Shown: positions 7,337-16,537 of the stretch, piece by piece | How the letters are laid out: each line of letters begins with the position of its first letter | Position numbering within the stretch: position 1 is the stretch's first letter | DNA from: Salibacterium halotolerans | GTDB lineage: Bacteria; Bacillota; Bacilli; Bacillales; Marinococcaceae | DNA length: 64,000 nucleotides | Assembly: GCF_900115625.1 (NCBI RefSeq) | Contig: NZ_FOXD01000002.1 | Coordinates: 62,001-126,000, forward strand | Direction: 5' to 3' | The notes under the pieces: generated by a model | What the model was told of the DNA's origin: nothing | The model's database searches: none | Seen by the model: the letters and a program-made list of their open reading frames with translations, nothing else | Made by a program: the position numbers and the translations under genes

Positions 7337-8704
7337 ATGAATGTAGCAAAATTTGGTGGAAGTTCATTAGCGGATGCAGCACAGATAAAAAAAGTATCGG
7401 ATATTATTACGTCGGACCCGGAGCGCAAATTCATTGTCGTTTCCGCTCCGGGTAAACGCAGTGATGAAGACAGGAAAGTAACAGATTTGTTGATAGAGCT
7501 CGGAGAGACCTTTCTTAAACACGGCTCCGCAGAAGGAACACTGCAGCGTGTCGTGGAGCGCTATCAGAGCATAGCGGAAGGACTTGGGCTGAGCGGCGGA
7601 ATCGTTGAAACGATTGAACATGATATCAGAAGCCGGCTGGCATATGAAACGTCGGACAGCGGGCGTTTTATGGATCAGATGAAAGCAGCCGGAGAAGATA
7701 ACAATGCAAAAGTGATTGCCGGGTATCTGCAGCAAATCGGTTTTACTGCAGAATACGTAAACCCTCAGGAAGCCGGTCTGTTAGTCAGTGATACCCCGGG
7801 TAATGCCCAGATTCTCGATGAAGCTTATGATCATCTGTATTCTCTTCGGGAACGGGAGGGAATCTCTATCATTCCAGGATTCTTCGGTTACTCCAAACAA
7901 GGAAGACTGGTGACCTTTCCAAGAGGAGGATCGGACATTACCGGTTCCATTGTAGCAGCCGGAGTCCAGGCCTCCCTGTATGAAAACTTCACGGACGTGG
8001 ACTCTGTATTTGCCGCTAATCCAACGGTAGTGGACAACCCATGTTCAATCAAGCGGATGACGTTTCGCGAAATGCGTGAACTGTCTTATGCAGGGTTCGG
8101 TGTCTTTCACGATGAAGCGCTGATACCGGCGTTCAAAAGCAACATCCCTGTCTGCGTGAAAAATACGAACAATCCGTCCGCGGACGGTACGATGATCATT
8201 AACGAACGCGAATATGCCATGAATCCGGTCATCGGAATCGCGGCGGATAAAGGGTTCAGTACCATTTATGTGAGAAAATATCTGATGAACCGGGAAGTCG
8301 GGTTTGGACGGAAACTCCTCGGAATTCTTGAAGACGAAGAGATTTCCTACGAACATATCCCTTCCGGCATTGATGATACTTCAGTGATTGTGGAGAAAGA
8401 TCAATTGAACCCGGAGAAAGAAGAACGGATTCTTCACCGGATTAAAAATGAACTTGGTGCCGATGACGTTTATGTTGAAAAAGACTTCGCTATGATTATG
8501 CTTGTAGGGGAAGGCATGCATGAAACGGTCGGCATCGCAGCAAGAGCCACGAAAGCCATGTCCGAACAGGGTGTGAATATCGAAATGATTAATCAGGGAT
8601 CCTCGGAAGTATCGCTTGCGTTCGGCATTCATGATGAAAATGTAGATAGCGCCATCCGCGGACTATATGAAGAATTTTTTAGTACAAAAGAAGTGCTGCA
8701 GTAG
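7337..8704 (+). CDS. Aspartokinase, YclM/LysC-III type
   Basis: The 455-residue enzyme phosphorylates aspartate in the first step of lysine, threonine, methionine and diaminopimelate synthesis. KFGGSS at residues 4-9 is the ATP-phosphate loop. FPRGGSDITGS (about 195-205) and FTDVDSVF are the kinase signatures, and tandem ACT domains (about 310-380 and 385-450, including VGEGMHETVGIAARA) form the allosteric half. Length and start MNVAKFGGSSLADA fit the B. subtilis YclM/ThrD class rather than the alpha/beta-overlapping LysC class. It stands alone with its own terminator. The ribosome site (TAGGAG) is rather far, about 14 bases, from the ATG. Confidence 0.9.
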   Translation: MNVAKFGGSSLADAAQIKKVSDIITSDPERKFIVVSAPGKRSDEDRKVTDLLIELGETFLKHGSAEGTLQRVVERYQSIAEGLGLSGGIVETIEHDIRSRLAYETSDSGRFMDQMKAAGEDNNAKVIAGYLQQIGFTAEYVNPQEAGLLVSDTPGNAQILDEAYDHLYSLREREGISIIPGFFGYSKQGRLVTFPRGGSDITGSIVAAGVQASLYENFTDVDSVFAANPTVVDNPCSIKRMTFREMRELSYAGFGVFHDEALIPAFKSNIPVCVKNTNNPSADGTMIINEREYAMNPVIGIAADKGFSTIYVRKYLMNREVGFGRKLLGILEDEEISYEHIPSGIDDTSVIVEKDQLNPEKEERILHRIKNELGADDVYVEKDFAMIMLVGEGMHETVGIAARATKAMSEQGVNIEMINQGSSEVSLAFGIHDENVDSAIRGLYEEFFSTKEVLQ

Positions 8705-8784
8705 TCTATATATACAAAGCTGGATCACACTGCTTTTTGGACACCGAAGTAATATGAAGGTTTGATGAGAACATCTCTCAGACG

Positions 8785-8829
8785 AAATACGTCCGATCAG
8801 CTGAAATGCTGATCGGACGTATTTTTATA
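8785..8829. terminator. Terminator after aspartokinase, facing proC
   Basis: Perfect 17-bp stem 8785-8801 with 8808-8824, loop of 6, T-run on the plus side. The proC stop is convergent, 33 bases further. Confidence 0.9.
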
Positions 8830-8862
8830 TTCTATTGAATTATTCGTTCAGAGTTTGTGTTG

Positions 8863-9705
8863 TCAGGACGATCCGGGCGGCGGGTTATTTTCGCCCAAGG
8901 CAGCCGCCCGGGAGATGGCAGCTTGTACACTTTGTTTGAATGATTTCTGTAAATCATGTTTTTCCATTTCCCGGAACGCAGCTTCTGTTGTTCCTCCGGG
9001 ACTCCGTACTTCCTGATAAAGTGCAGCAGAGGATTGGTCCGATTCGCGCATGCGGACAGCCGCGCCGTACATCGTCTGGATGATCAGGTCCCGGGCTTTA
9101 TCTTCCGGGAGACCGGATGCGGCAGCTGCCTGCTCCATGGCTTCGGCAAAATAATAGAAGTAGGCGGGGCCGCTTCCGGCAATGCCGGTGACTGTATTCA
9201 TGTCTTTTTCTTTAACAACAACAGCCGTCCCAATCGAAGAGAACAATTCCGAAGCAGCCTGCACATGCTGTTCTTTTGCATAGGATCCGCCGGCCAAGGC
9301 AGTAGCAGACTGCCCGACTTTTGCTGAGGTATTGGGCATGACACGTATTACGGGATGGTTACCCGGCAGCTCATTTTCAATCTGACTGGTTTTTATTCCG
9401 GCAAGCACGGACATAATTATTTTGTCTTCCGTCAATCCGGAAGCAGCGGCGTGCAGAGCATCTCCCAGCTGCTTTGGTTTGACAGCGAGCATGACTATAT
9501 CTGCTTCTTGGGCGGCATCGGCACTGTCGGAAAAGGTGCGGATGCCGTAGTTTTCCTGTAAATGGGTTAACCGCGCTTCATTGGAATGATTCACTGCCAG
9601 AATATGATGCGGAGGCAGCAGTTCATCGGCAATGAGACCTCCGATGATGGATTCTGCCATGGATCCCGCGCCGATGAAAGCAATTTTTTTATCCATACTG
9701 TTCAT
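8863..9705 (-). CDS. proC: Pyrroline-5-carboxylate reductase
   Basis: This enzyme performs the last step of proline synthesis, reducing pyrroline-5-carboxylate with NAD(P)H. The N-terminus DKKIAFIGAGSMAESIIGG is a Rossmann loop, VMLAVKPKQ is the family motif, and EVRSPGGTTEAAF near the C-terminus is the PROSITE-type P5CR signature. Two starts are possible: ATG 9705 (AGGAGG only 3 bases away) or ATG 9696 (12 bases away); neither spacing is ideal. The ribosome site overlaps the stop of proA, so the genes are translationally linked in a proB-proA-proC operon. The tail ends NNPPPGSS. Confidence 0.93.
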   Translation of the reverse strand: MNSMDKKIAFIGAGSMAESIIGGLIADELLPPHHILAVNHSNEARLTHLQENYGIRTFSDSADAAQEADIVMLAVKPKQLGDALHAAASGLTEDKIIMSVLAGIKTSQIENELPGNHPVIRVMPNTSAKVGQSATALAGGSYAKEQHVQAASELFSSIGTAVVVKEKDMNTVTGIAGSGPAYFYYFAEAMEQAAAASGLPEDKARDLIIQTMYGAAVRMRESDQSSAALYQEVRSPGGTTEAAFREMEKHDLQKSFKQSVQAAISRAAALGENNPPPGSS

Positions 9706-9712
9706 AACCCTC

Positions 9713-10960
9713 CTATTCTTTGATCTGGCCGGAGCCGTCAACGAGATATTTGTAAGACGTTAATGCTTCCAGTCCCATTGGACCGCGGGCATGGAGTTTT
9801 TGTGTGCTGACTCCGATTTCGGCGCCGAATCCGAATTCAAATCCATCTGTGAACCGGGTGGAGGCATTGTGGTAGAGAACAGCAGCATCAAGCTGATCGT
9901 AGAAGTACTGTTTATGGTCTGTGTTTTCTGTGACGATGGACTCGGAATGCCCGGTTCCGTATTGTTTAATATGGGTGACGGCTTCTTCTGGGTCCTTGAC
10001 GATTTTCACAGCTGCGGTCAAATCCAGAAATTCTTCTTCCCAGTCCTGGTCAGACGCCTGCTTGACGTCCGGATGAAGAGATTGAATATAGTCGTCCCCA
10101 CGGATTTCGACTCCTTCCGCGTGAAGGGCTTCCACCAATCTTTTTCCGTGACGCTCTGCCCAGTTTTCCTGCACGAGAATAGTTTCCGCTGCATTGCACA
10201 CCGATGGGCGATCTGTTTTGGCGTTCACTGTTATCCGAACAGCCATATCTTCTTCGGCGCTTTCGTCAATAAATACATGGCAGTTACCGATGCCGGTTTC
10301 AAGTACAGGTACCGAAGACTGCTGTACGACGGTCTGAATAAGACCGGCGCCGCCTCTTGGAATAAGAACGTCGAGACAGTCGTTCATAGTGAAAAGGTCC
10401 GACGCCGCTTCTCTTGAGGTGTCCTCAGCCAGCTGCACCGTATCTTTTGATATATGGCGCGAAGCCAGTGCAGCATGAATGGAAGCGACAATCGCTGCAT
10501 TGGAATAGTAGGCAGAAGAACTTCCGCGCAGGAAAGCGGCATTTCCGGTTTTTAAACATAACGCAGCTGCGTCTGCGGTAACGTTCGGACGTGCTTCATA
10601 GATAATACCGGCAACACCAAGCGGCACACGTACCTTTTGAATGTGAAGGCCATTCGGCCGGGACCAGGATTCCATCTTCCGGCCGATAGGGTCCTCAAGC
10701 TCCGCTACCTGACGGAATCCTTCCGCCATTCCTTTGATTCTTGCTTTCGAGAGGCGGAGACGGTCCATGAGGGCAGTTGAAATGCCGTTTTCTTTGCCTG
10801 CCTGCAGGTCCTTTTCGTTTTCAGACAGAATGGCAGGTATATCCTGTTCCAGCTGATCAGCCATGGCGTGCAGCAGTTCATTTTTTTCGGATGTGGTTAA
10901 AAGAGCCGCAGCGGCGGAAGCTTCTTTTGCTTTTTTTCCCTGTTCGATCATCATACTCAT
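9713..10960 (-). CDS. proA: Gamma-glutamyl phosphate reductase
   Basis: The 415-residue aldehyde-dehydrogenase-fold enzyme reduces gamma-glutamyl phosphate to glutamate semialdehyde, the second step of proline synthesis. Visible signatures are VPLGVAGIIYEARPNVTADA, the catalytic cysteine in RPSVCNAAETIL, and the family motif in STRFTDGFEFGFGAEIGVST. ATG 10960 is chosen because AGGAG lies about 9 bases upstream; this start overlaps the proB stop as ATGA (10957-10960). It is co-transcribed with proB and proC from the T-box-controlled promoter. Confidence 0.94.
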   Translation of the reverse strand: MSMMIEQGKKAKEASAAAALLTTSEKNELLHAMADQLEQDIPAILSENEKDLQAGKENGISTALMDRLRLSKARIKGMAEGFRQVAELEDPIGRKMESWSRPNGLHIQKVRVPLGVAGIIYEARPNVTADAAALCLKTGNAAFLRGSSSAYYSNAAIVASIHAALASRHISKDTVQLAEDTSREAASDLFTMNDCLDVLIPRGGAGLIQTVVQQSSVPVLETGIGNCHVFIDESAEEDMAVRITVNAKTDRPSVCNAAETILVQENWAERHGKRLVEALHAEGVEIRGDDYIQSLHPDVKQASDQDWEEEFLDLTAAVKIVKDPEEAVTHIKQYGTGHSESIVTENTDHKQYFYDQLDAAVLYHNASTRFTDGFEFGFGAEIGVSTQKLHARGPMGLEALTSYKYLVDGSGQIKE

Positions 10961-12081
10961 TGTGATTTTCTCTCCTTTTCTGCCGGGACCCATTCGTCCC
11001 GGTGAATCACTTCTGCTCTTTTTGTTTCTGTCAACTCCACGGCTTCCTGTGACGACTTTCCTTTGATATCCATAATTTCAAAAGCAGACATGTTCACCTG
11101 CCCTATTCCGATAACGCTTCCCCGGTCGTCTTTTACCTCTACCACGGCGGCCCTTTCAAAACGACCGTGTACGTCGAGAACTCCGGCCGGCAGCAGGCTT
11201 CCTCCTTTTTGAAGAAGCGCGGTCCGGGCTCCGTCATCGACGATGAGTTCACCGGCCGACCGGGAGTGAAGAGCGAGCCATTGTTTTTTACTGTTCAGTA
11301 CAAAACGCCCCGGAAAACCGATGTAGGTGCCGTCGCCTTTCCCGGCGAGAATGTCCTGAAACGAAGAAGGTCCCTCGGTTTTTCCAATAAACGCCCGAAG
11401 ACCCAGAGAAAGGGCGATTTTTGCAGCCTGCAGTTTGGATTTCATACCTCCGGTTCCGACTGCGCTTCCGCTGTCACCCGCCTGCTCGAGCTGCTCATCT
11501 TCTATTTCGGATAAAAAGTGATACCGCTTGGCATTGGGATTCGTCTTTGGATTGGAATCATATATGCCGTTAATATCGGTGATAATCATCAGACATTCTG
11601 CATGAATCAGCCCGCCGACGAGGGCAGAGAGCATATCATTATCTCCAAATGTCAATTCATCGACAGCGATGGAATCATTCTCATTGATGATCGGCACCAC
11701 CCCGCGCTGAAGAAGTTCGGTCAGCGTGGAATAGGCGTTCTGATACTGCGATTTATTGGAAAAATTGTCCCTGGTCAAAAGGATCTGGCCGGTTTCAATC
11801 TGGTAATGTCTGAATGCTTCCGTGTAAGCCTGCATCAACCGTCCCTGACCGACAGCCGCCGCGGCCTGTTTACCGGCGAGAGTGACCGGCCGGGCGGGAT
11901 ATTTCAGTCCCGAGAAACCGGCGGCAACGGCACCGGAAGAGATTAATACAACCTGATGTCCATCCTGATGCAGTGCCGCAGCAGCTTCTACAAACTCCAG
12001 CAGTTTGGTTTGGCTCAGGCCTCCTCCGGTGCTGGTCAGAGAACTGCTTCCAATTTTTATGACGATTCGTTCTTTCTTCAT
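10957..12081 (-). CDS. proB: Glutamate 5-kinase with PUA domain
   Basis: The 374-residue enzyme catalyses the first, feedback-controlled step of proline synthesis. The amino-acid kinase domain (about 1-260) has KIGSSSLT at the start, ISSGAVAAG, FGDNDMLSALV and GTGGMKSKLQAA. A PUA domain (about 275-360) follows, as in the long form of ProB. The ATG at 12081 follows a GGAGGATAAC-type site. Being first in proBAC behind a proline T-box, it belongs to the anabolic route controlled by uncharged tRNA-Pro. Confidence 0.95.
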   Translation of the reverse strand: MKKERIVIKIGSSSLTSTGGGLSQTKLLEFVEAAAALHQDGHQVVLISSGAVAAGFSGLKYPARPVTLAGKQAAAAVGQGRLMQAYTEAFRHYQIETGQILLTRDNFSNKSQYQNAYSTLTELLQRGVVPIINENDSIAVDELTFGDNDMLSALVGGLIHAECLMIITDINGIYDSNPKTNPNAKRYHFLSEIEDEQLEQAGDSGSAVGTGGMKSKLQAAKIALSLGLRAFIGKTEGPSSFQDILAGKGDGTYIGFPGRFVLNSKKQWLALHSRSAGELIVDDGARTALLQKGGSLLPAGVLDVHGRFERAAVVEVKDDRGSVIGIGQVNMSAFEIMDIKGKSSQEAVELTETKRAEVIHRDEWVPAEKERKSQ

Positions 12082-12112
12082 TGTTATCCTCCGAATGCGT
12101 AATGAAAAACAT

Positions 12113-12397
12113 AAAAAAACTCTTCCATCCTTTAAGCAAAAGGACGGAAGAGTCAGTTATCCGCGGTACCACCTTTGTTAGACGAACGTCTCATGTCCGC
12201 CTCTCTCTGCCCTTTTATATCGGAAAAGCACCGGCCGGGTTATTTCCCCGGCAGCTCGAGGGCGGGTTCGAAAAACAAACGATCCTTGCCGGGATTTCAG
12301 CCCTGCCCCGACTCTCTGTCATGGATACGCGTTTTTTCTACTATTCCCTTTCGCAGCTTTCATATTGTATATAGGTCTTGTTACCATTCCTTTGTTA
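12113..12397 (-). promoter_or_regulatory. T-box riboswitch, proline specific, controlling proBAC
   Basis: On the minus strand the T-box core AAGGTGGTACCGCGG (about 12175-12161) is followed by a terminator stem (12153-12139 with 12133-12119) and a T-run (12119-12114). Upstream are the stem I elements (AGAGAG and the GGCTGAAA region). The presumed specifier is CCC (12266-12264, proline), aligned by the following CCCTCGAG with the ileS leader in this window. Uncharged tRNA-Pro should favour readthrough into proB. Confidence 0.93.
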
Positions 12398-12403
12398 CTT
12401 CTT

Positions 12404-12433
12404 ATTATCTGAAACAACGAATTTGTTTGTCAA
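12404..12433 (-). promoter_or_regulatory. Sigma-A promoter of the proBAC T-box leader
   Basis: TTGACA (12433-12428) and GATAAT (12409-12404) are separated by 18 bp on the minus strand. The predicted start near 12397 is just ahead of the T-box. Confidence 0.85.
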
Positions 12434-12477
12434 GTCAAATGAGTGATAAAGTAAAGAAAAACAGGTGAGGAGGGAGG

Positions 12478-13266
12478 ATGTTGCACACGCGGCCGAAGAC
12501 GATCATGATTACAGGGGCATCGAGCGGGATCGGGAAGGAACTTGCTGTCCGTGCTGCCGGAAAGGGGCATCATCCATTATTGATCTCCCGGTCCCGTGAA
12601 AAGCTCGAATTGCTGAAGGAAAGCCTGCATCAGGAAGGGAAGAAATGTTCGATTTACACGGCAGATGTCACGGATGAGGCATCGTGCAAAGAAACGGCTG
12701 CCGCCATCATGTCAGAGGTGGATCAGCTGGATGTTGTTATCAACAACGCGGGTACCGGTGTTTTCTCGGCAGTTGAAGACATTCGTACAGAAGAAGCAGC
12801 CGCCATGTTGAATGTGAATGTTTTCGCTCCTTTTTTCATGACAAAACAGGTACTGCCTGTAATGAAGGAACAACGTCACGGTATCATCATAAATATCGGA
12901 TCGCAGGCCGGCAAAATCGCCACACCGAAAGCTTCTTTCTATGCCGCTTCGAAACACGCTATCATCGGCTTCAGCAATGCCCTCCGTCAGGAAGTCCGTG
13001 ATTCTGGTATTTATGTCTCTGTTGTCAATACAGGTCCTGTACGGACTCCTTTCATTCAAAAAGCCGACCGTTCGGGACAGTACGAAAAATCGGCGGGACC
13101 CTGGATGCTGCCGGCTGACAAAGTCGCTGAACGTGTCCTGAAACTTACCATACGTCCGCGCCGGGAACTGAATATGCCCTGGTGGATGGATATCGTATCG
13201 CGCCTTTACAGAATCTGGCCCGGGTTGATCGAAAAAGCCGGGAAGCGCTGGTTTCAAAAGAAGTGA
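12478..13266 (+). CDS. Short-chain dehydrogenase/reductase, YqjQ-like
   Basis: The 262-residue protein is a classical SDR: TGASSGIG cofactor loop (about 12-19), NNAG (about 90), catalytic Ser in INIGSQAGK and Y-x-x-x-K in YAASKHA (about 158-162). The last 50 residues (PWWMDIVSRLYRIWPGLIEKAGKRWF) are basic and hydrophobic and could touch the membrane, as in YqjQ-type acyl- or lipid-related SDRs. The substrate is unknown. ATG 12478 is 4 bases after AGGAGGGAGG while TTG 12481 has better spacing, so the true start may be TTG. It diverges from the proB leader. Confidence 0.87.
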   Translation: MLHTRPKTIMITGASSGIGKELAVRAAGKGHHPLLISRSREKLELLKESLHQEGKKCSIYTADVTDEASCKETAAAIMSEVDQLDVVINNAGTGVFSAVEDIRTEEAAAMLNVNVFAPFFMTKQVLPVMKEQRHGIIINIGSQAGKIATPKASFYAASKHAIIGFSNALRQEVRDSGIYVSVVNTGPVRTPFIQKADRSGQYEKSAGPWMLPADKVAERVLKLTIRPRRELNMPWWMDIVSRLYRIWPGLIEKAGKRWFQKK

Positions 13267-13332
13267 GGCAGGTTGCCGCCCGGGATCGTTCATGCTATCC
13301 TGAAGGAAATCAGTATTAAAGGGGGCGGACGA

Positions 13333-13608
13333 ATGCATACACCACGAACCGGAATCGCCGTCTGGCTCCGTTCGACCAAAAATGTGCGCCACCTGCGCAG
13401 GTACGGGGTCGTTTACTATGTATCCAAACGTTTTAAATATGCTGTGTTATACTGCAATCAGGCGGACGTCGATGAAGTGATACAGAAAATAGAGGCCCTG
13501 TCCTTCGTCGAAAAGACGGAAAAATCGCGGAAACCGGATATACGGACAGAGTTCAGCGGTCCCATAAAACCCAAAGAACAGGATTATCATTATAACGCAG
13601 GTCTTTAA
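13333..13608 (+). CDS. ylbG: YlbG family protein (DUF2129)
   Basis: A 91-residue basic protein with the typical core: GIAVWLRSTKNVRHLRRYGVV, followed by YYVSKRFKYAVLYCNQ and the FVEKTEKS region. This matches the UPF0298/YlbG family of Firmicutes, whose function is not established. The start is ATG 13333, since AAAGGGGGCGG lies just upstream; longer forms of the frame lack a ribosome site. In B. subtilis ylbG is adjacent to ylbF; here the two are separated. Confidence 0.9.
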   Translation: MHTPRTGIAVWLRSTKNVRHLRRYGVVYYVSKRFKYAVLYCNQADVDEVIQKIEALSFVEKTEKSRKPDIRTEFSGPIKPKEQDYHYNAGL

Positions 13609-13653
13609 AAAATACAGCGGCATAATCATTTCCAAAATGAGAATAAAGCAGGG

Positions 13654-13738
13654 ACAAAATAATATAATCCATTGATCATCCGAATGATGGGACGGGGTGC
13701 TGCACTTGAGCATGCTGTTCCCTCGTTCGGATTTTTTT
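13654..13738 (+). ncRNA. Candidate small RNA or terminator between ylbG and the exporter (position of csfG)
   Basis: A long interrupted hairpin (13678-13684 with 13726-13732, GGGA/TCCC inside) ends in TTTTTTT. Upstream there is a possible forespore-type promoter, GCATA (13620-13624), 16 bp, then GAATAAA (13641-13647), and a TATAAT at 13663-13668. In B. subtilis the sporulation RNA CsfG lies between ylbG and ylbH, so synteny makes a CsfG counterpart possible. I cannot confirm the CsfG sequence itself. The simpler reading is the ylbG terminator. Confidence 0.4.
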
Positions 13739-13770
13739 GTTGATTAGAAGTTTTTTCCGGGGAGGGCGCT

Positions 13771-13818
13771 TTGAGTCGTTTGTCCTTCGTCCATTATCTG
13801 ATCAGTACCTGGAATTAG
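13771..13818 (+). CDS. Putative leader peptide of the MFS exporter gene
   Basis: TTG 13771 stands 5 bases after GGAGG in CCGGGGAGGG. It opens a 15-codon frame encoding LSRLSFVHYLISTWN (start residue Met in practice), with stop TAG at 13816-13818. The stop falls on the first bases of hairpin A of the downstream attenuator (13817-13827). A good ribosome site, the short length and the stop lying on a switching RNA structure are the marks of a leader peptide. No homologue is known to me. Confidence 0.55.
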   Translation: MSRLSFVHYLISTWN

Positions 13819-13913
13819 TGTCCGATAAAAGGTGGCTATCGGACACTGCGCATTTTACGTAGCAGTCAGTGTCCGGCAGCCACCTCTCCCATTTTAGCGG
13901 AGGGGCATTTTTG
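13817..13913 (+). promoter_or_regulatory. Attenuator-like RNA switch upstream of the MFS exporter
   Basis: Segment A (13817-13827) pairs perfectly with 13837-13847 in B. Segment B (13830-13848) can instead pair with C (13867-13885): 8 bp plus 9 bp, separated by a 2-base mismatch. A terminator D (13883-13889 with 13899-13905, then ATTTTT) shares three bases with C. The pairings A:B and B:C exclude each other, and B:C competes with D. A ribosome held at the leader stop would cover A and favour B:C, so readthrough. Confidence 0.6.
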
Positions 13914-13980
13914 TTCTCTTTATTTGTTACCTTGCTTTGTTTGTTATAGAATGGCAGGAATAGAAAGAAGGGAAGAGAGA

Positions 13981-15171
13981 ATGCTTGACTGGAAGAAAAA
14001 TTTATACATTCTGACGGCTTCGATTTTTATTGTCATGGCTGCGATGACGATGATTGTGCCATTTCTTCCGCTGTATCTGCAGGAACTTGGCATGACCGAC
14101 CCCGCCAAAGTCAGTACCTGGGCGGGGCTTATTTTCGGTATTAATTTTTTCAGTGCGTTTCTTGTCTCCCCTTTATGGGGAAGACTTGCGGACCGGCACG
14201 GGAGACGCTTGATGGTACTGCGCTCCGGCTTTGGAATGGCCGTCGTTATGATACTGATGGGATTTGCCACCGGCCCGTGGAGTCTCTTTTTCTTCCGGCT
14301 CCTGAACGGGACGATATCCGGTTTTAATCCGGCCTCGATTGCTCTTGTTTCCACGAATACGCCAAAAGAGCACGTAGGTCGTGCCTTGGGCATTCTGCAG
14401 GCGGGAGCGGTGGCAGGAAGCATCTGCGGACCGCTTTTTGGAGGAATTATGGCAGAGATCATCGGATTCCGGATGATTTTTAACATTACAGGAGCAGCCA
14501 TTGCTGTCGCAGCAGTGACGGTCTTGTTCTTTGTGAAAGAAGACTTTACGCCGCCGCAGCATGAAGAAAAAACAAGCACCATGCAGGACTTTAAAACGAT
14601 TGCCCGAATCCGGCCTATTCCTGCGATTTACGCTATCATCTTTGTTATTCAGTTTGGACTCGTCGGTATCAATCCTCTTGTTTCTTTGTTTGTAGAAGAC
14701 CTCAGCGGCGGGATGAACAGCGCCTTTTTTGCAGGACTGGCCGTGTCATCGATGGGGTTTGCAAATATGCTTGCTTCTCCAAAGCTCGGGAAATGGAGTG
14801 ATAAAAAGGGGCCGCACTATGTGTTGTACGGTGCTTTAATCGGTGCTTGTCTGTTCTCTATTCCGCAGGCTTTTGTCACCGATTTGTGGCAGCTGATCGT
14901 TATGCGGTTTTTTACAGGACTTTGTCTCGGCGGCCTTCTCCCGGCTGCGAATACGTTAATACGACAGCTGGCCCCGGAAGGCATGGAGAGCAGAACATAC
15001 GGCTTTTCGAACAGCTTTTTGTTCCTCGGCAACATGCTTGGACCGATGATAGGCGGTGTTATTGCCGGGGTGACAGGGATCAGAAGTTTATTTATTATGT
15101 CGGCTCTGCTTCTTTTTGCCGGTATTATTCTGATGAGAAAACAGGTTGTACCTGTGCTTAACAGCAAATAA
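13981..15171 (+). CDS. MFS multidrug efflux transporter (DHA1 type)
   Basis: A 396-residue protein with 12 predicted membrane helices. It has the MFS motif A loop between helices 2 and 3 (GRLADRHGRRLMV), motif B-like residues in FFRLLNG, a motif C-like glycine run in helix 5 (GILQAGAVAGSICGPLFGG) and a second motif A in the C-half (GKWSDKKGPHYV). These features fit drug/proton antiporters such as the Bmr/NorA/PmrA group; the substrate is not known. The start is ATG 13981 behind GAAGGGAAGAGAG. The leader and attenuator upstream suggest induction by something that perturbs translation. In B. subtilis no such gene lies between ylbG and ylbH. Confidence 0.85.
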   Translation: MLDWKKNLYILTASIFIVMAAMTMIVPFLPLYLQELGMTDPAKVSTWAGLIFGINFFSAFLVSPLWGRLADRHGRRLMVLRSGFGMAVVMILMGFATGPWSLFFFRLLNGTISGFNPASIALVSTNTPKEHVGRALGILQAGAVAGSICGPLFGGIMAEIIGFRMIFNITGAAIAVAAVTVLFFVKEDFTPPQHEEKTSTMQDFKTIARIRPIPAIYAIIFVIQFGLVGINPLVSLFVEDLSGGMNSAFFAGLAVSSMGFANMLASPKLGKWSDKKGPHYVLYGALIGACLFSIPQAFVTDLWQLIVMRFFTGLCLGGLLPAANTLIRQLAPEGMESRTYGFSNSFLFLGNMLGPMIGGVIAGVTGIRSLFIMSALLLFAGIILMRKQVVPVLNSK

Positions 15172-15437
15172 AAAAGGCTGTTCCTCAGGGTAGAAGGAAC
15201 AGCCCGTCCGTACAATGACGGACAATGGGAGAGGAGAAACCGGAGGAAGAACTTATGGGGAAACGTAAGTCTTCTCCGCGGTTGTCAGCAGCACGGATTC
15301 ATGCTGCTGTTTGTCATTGTGTACGTATTTTTATCAAACTATACATGAATACAGGAAAAAGTATCAATTACTGTTGTTTGACCGCTTATTATTGTATGGT
15401 AGGATAAGAACGACATCGCCGAAAGGAATGCGCTGAT
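15172..15437 (+). other. Exporter to rsmD spacer with two hairpins and an rsmD promoter
   Basis: Hairpin 15176-15184 with 15196-15204 follows the exporter but lacks a T-run on the plus strand. Hairpin 15286-15293 with 15302-15309 is followed by TTTG. A likely sigma-A promoter for rsmD is TTGACC (15378-15383), 16-17 bp, then TAGGAT (15400-15405). A 50-codon frame from ATG 15255 has a ribosome site but unconvincing composition and is not called. Confidence 0.5.
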
Positions 15438-16500
<1,063 letters not shown>

Positions 16501-16502
16501 AA

Positions 16503-16534
16503 GAGGGCTGTTCCGGCAGAGGAACAGCCTCCTC
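16503..16534. terminator. Hairpin between coaD and convergent ylbJ
   Basis: Stem 16506-16514 with 16521-16529. On the minus strand it is followed by CTCTTTTATT, so it is the better terminator for ylbJ; its T content on the plus side is weak. Confidence 0.65.
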
Positions 16535-16537
16535 TAT

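Noticed and set aside
12081-12468. Overlapping open frames on the plus strand
   Set aside because: They run through the proline T-box and its promoter on the other strand; no ribosome sites.
15255-15407. 50-codon frame with GGAGG 8 bases before its ATG
   Set aside because: The residue composition is not protein-like, it contains a hairpin and it overlaps the rsmD promoter; no known family.
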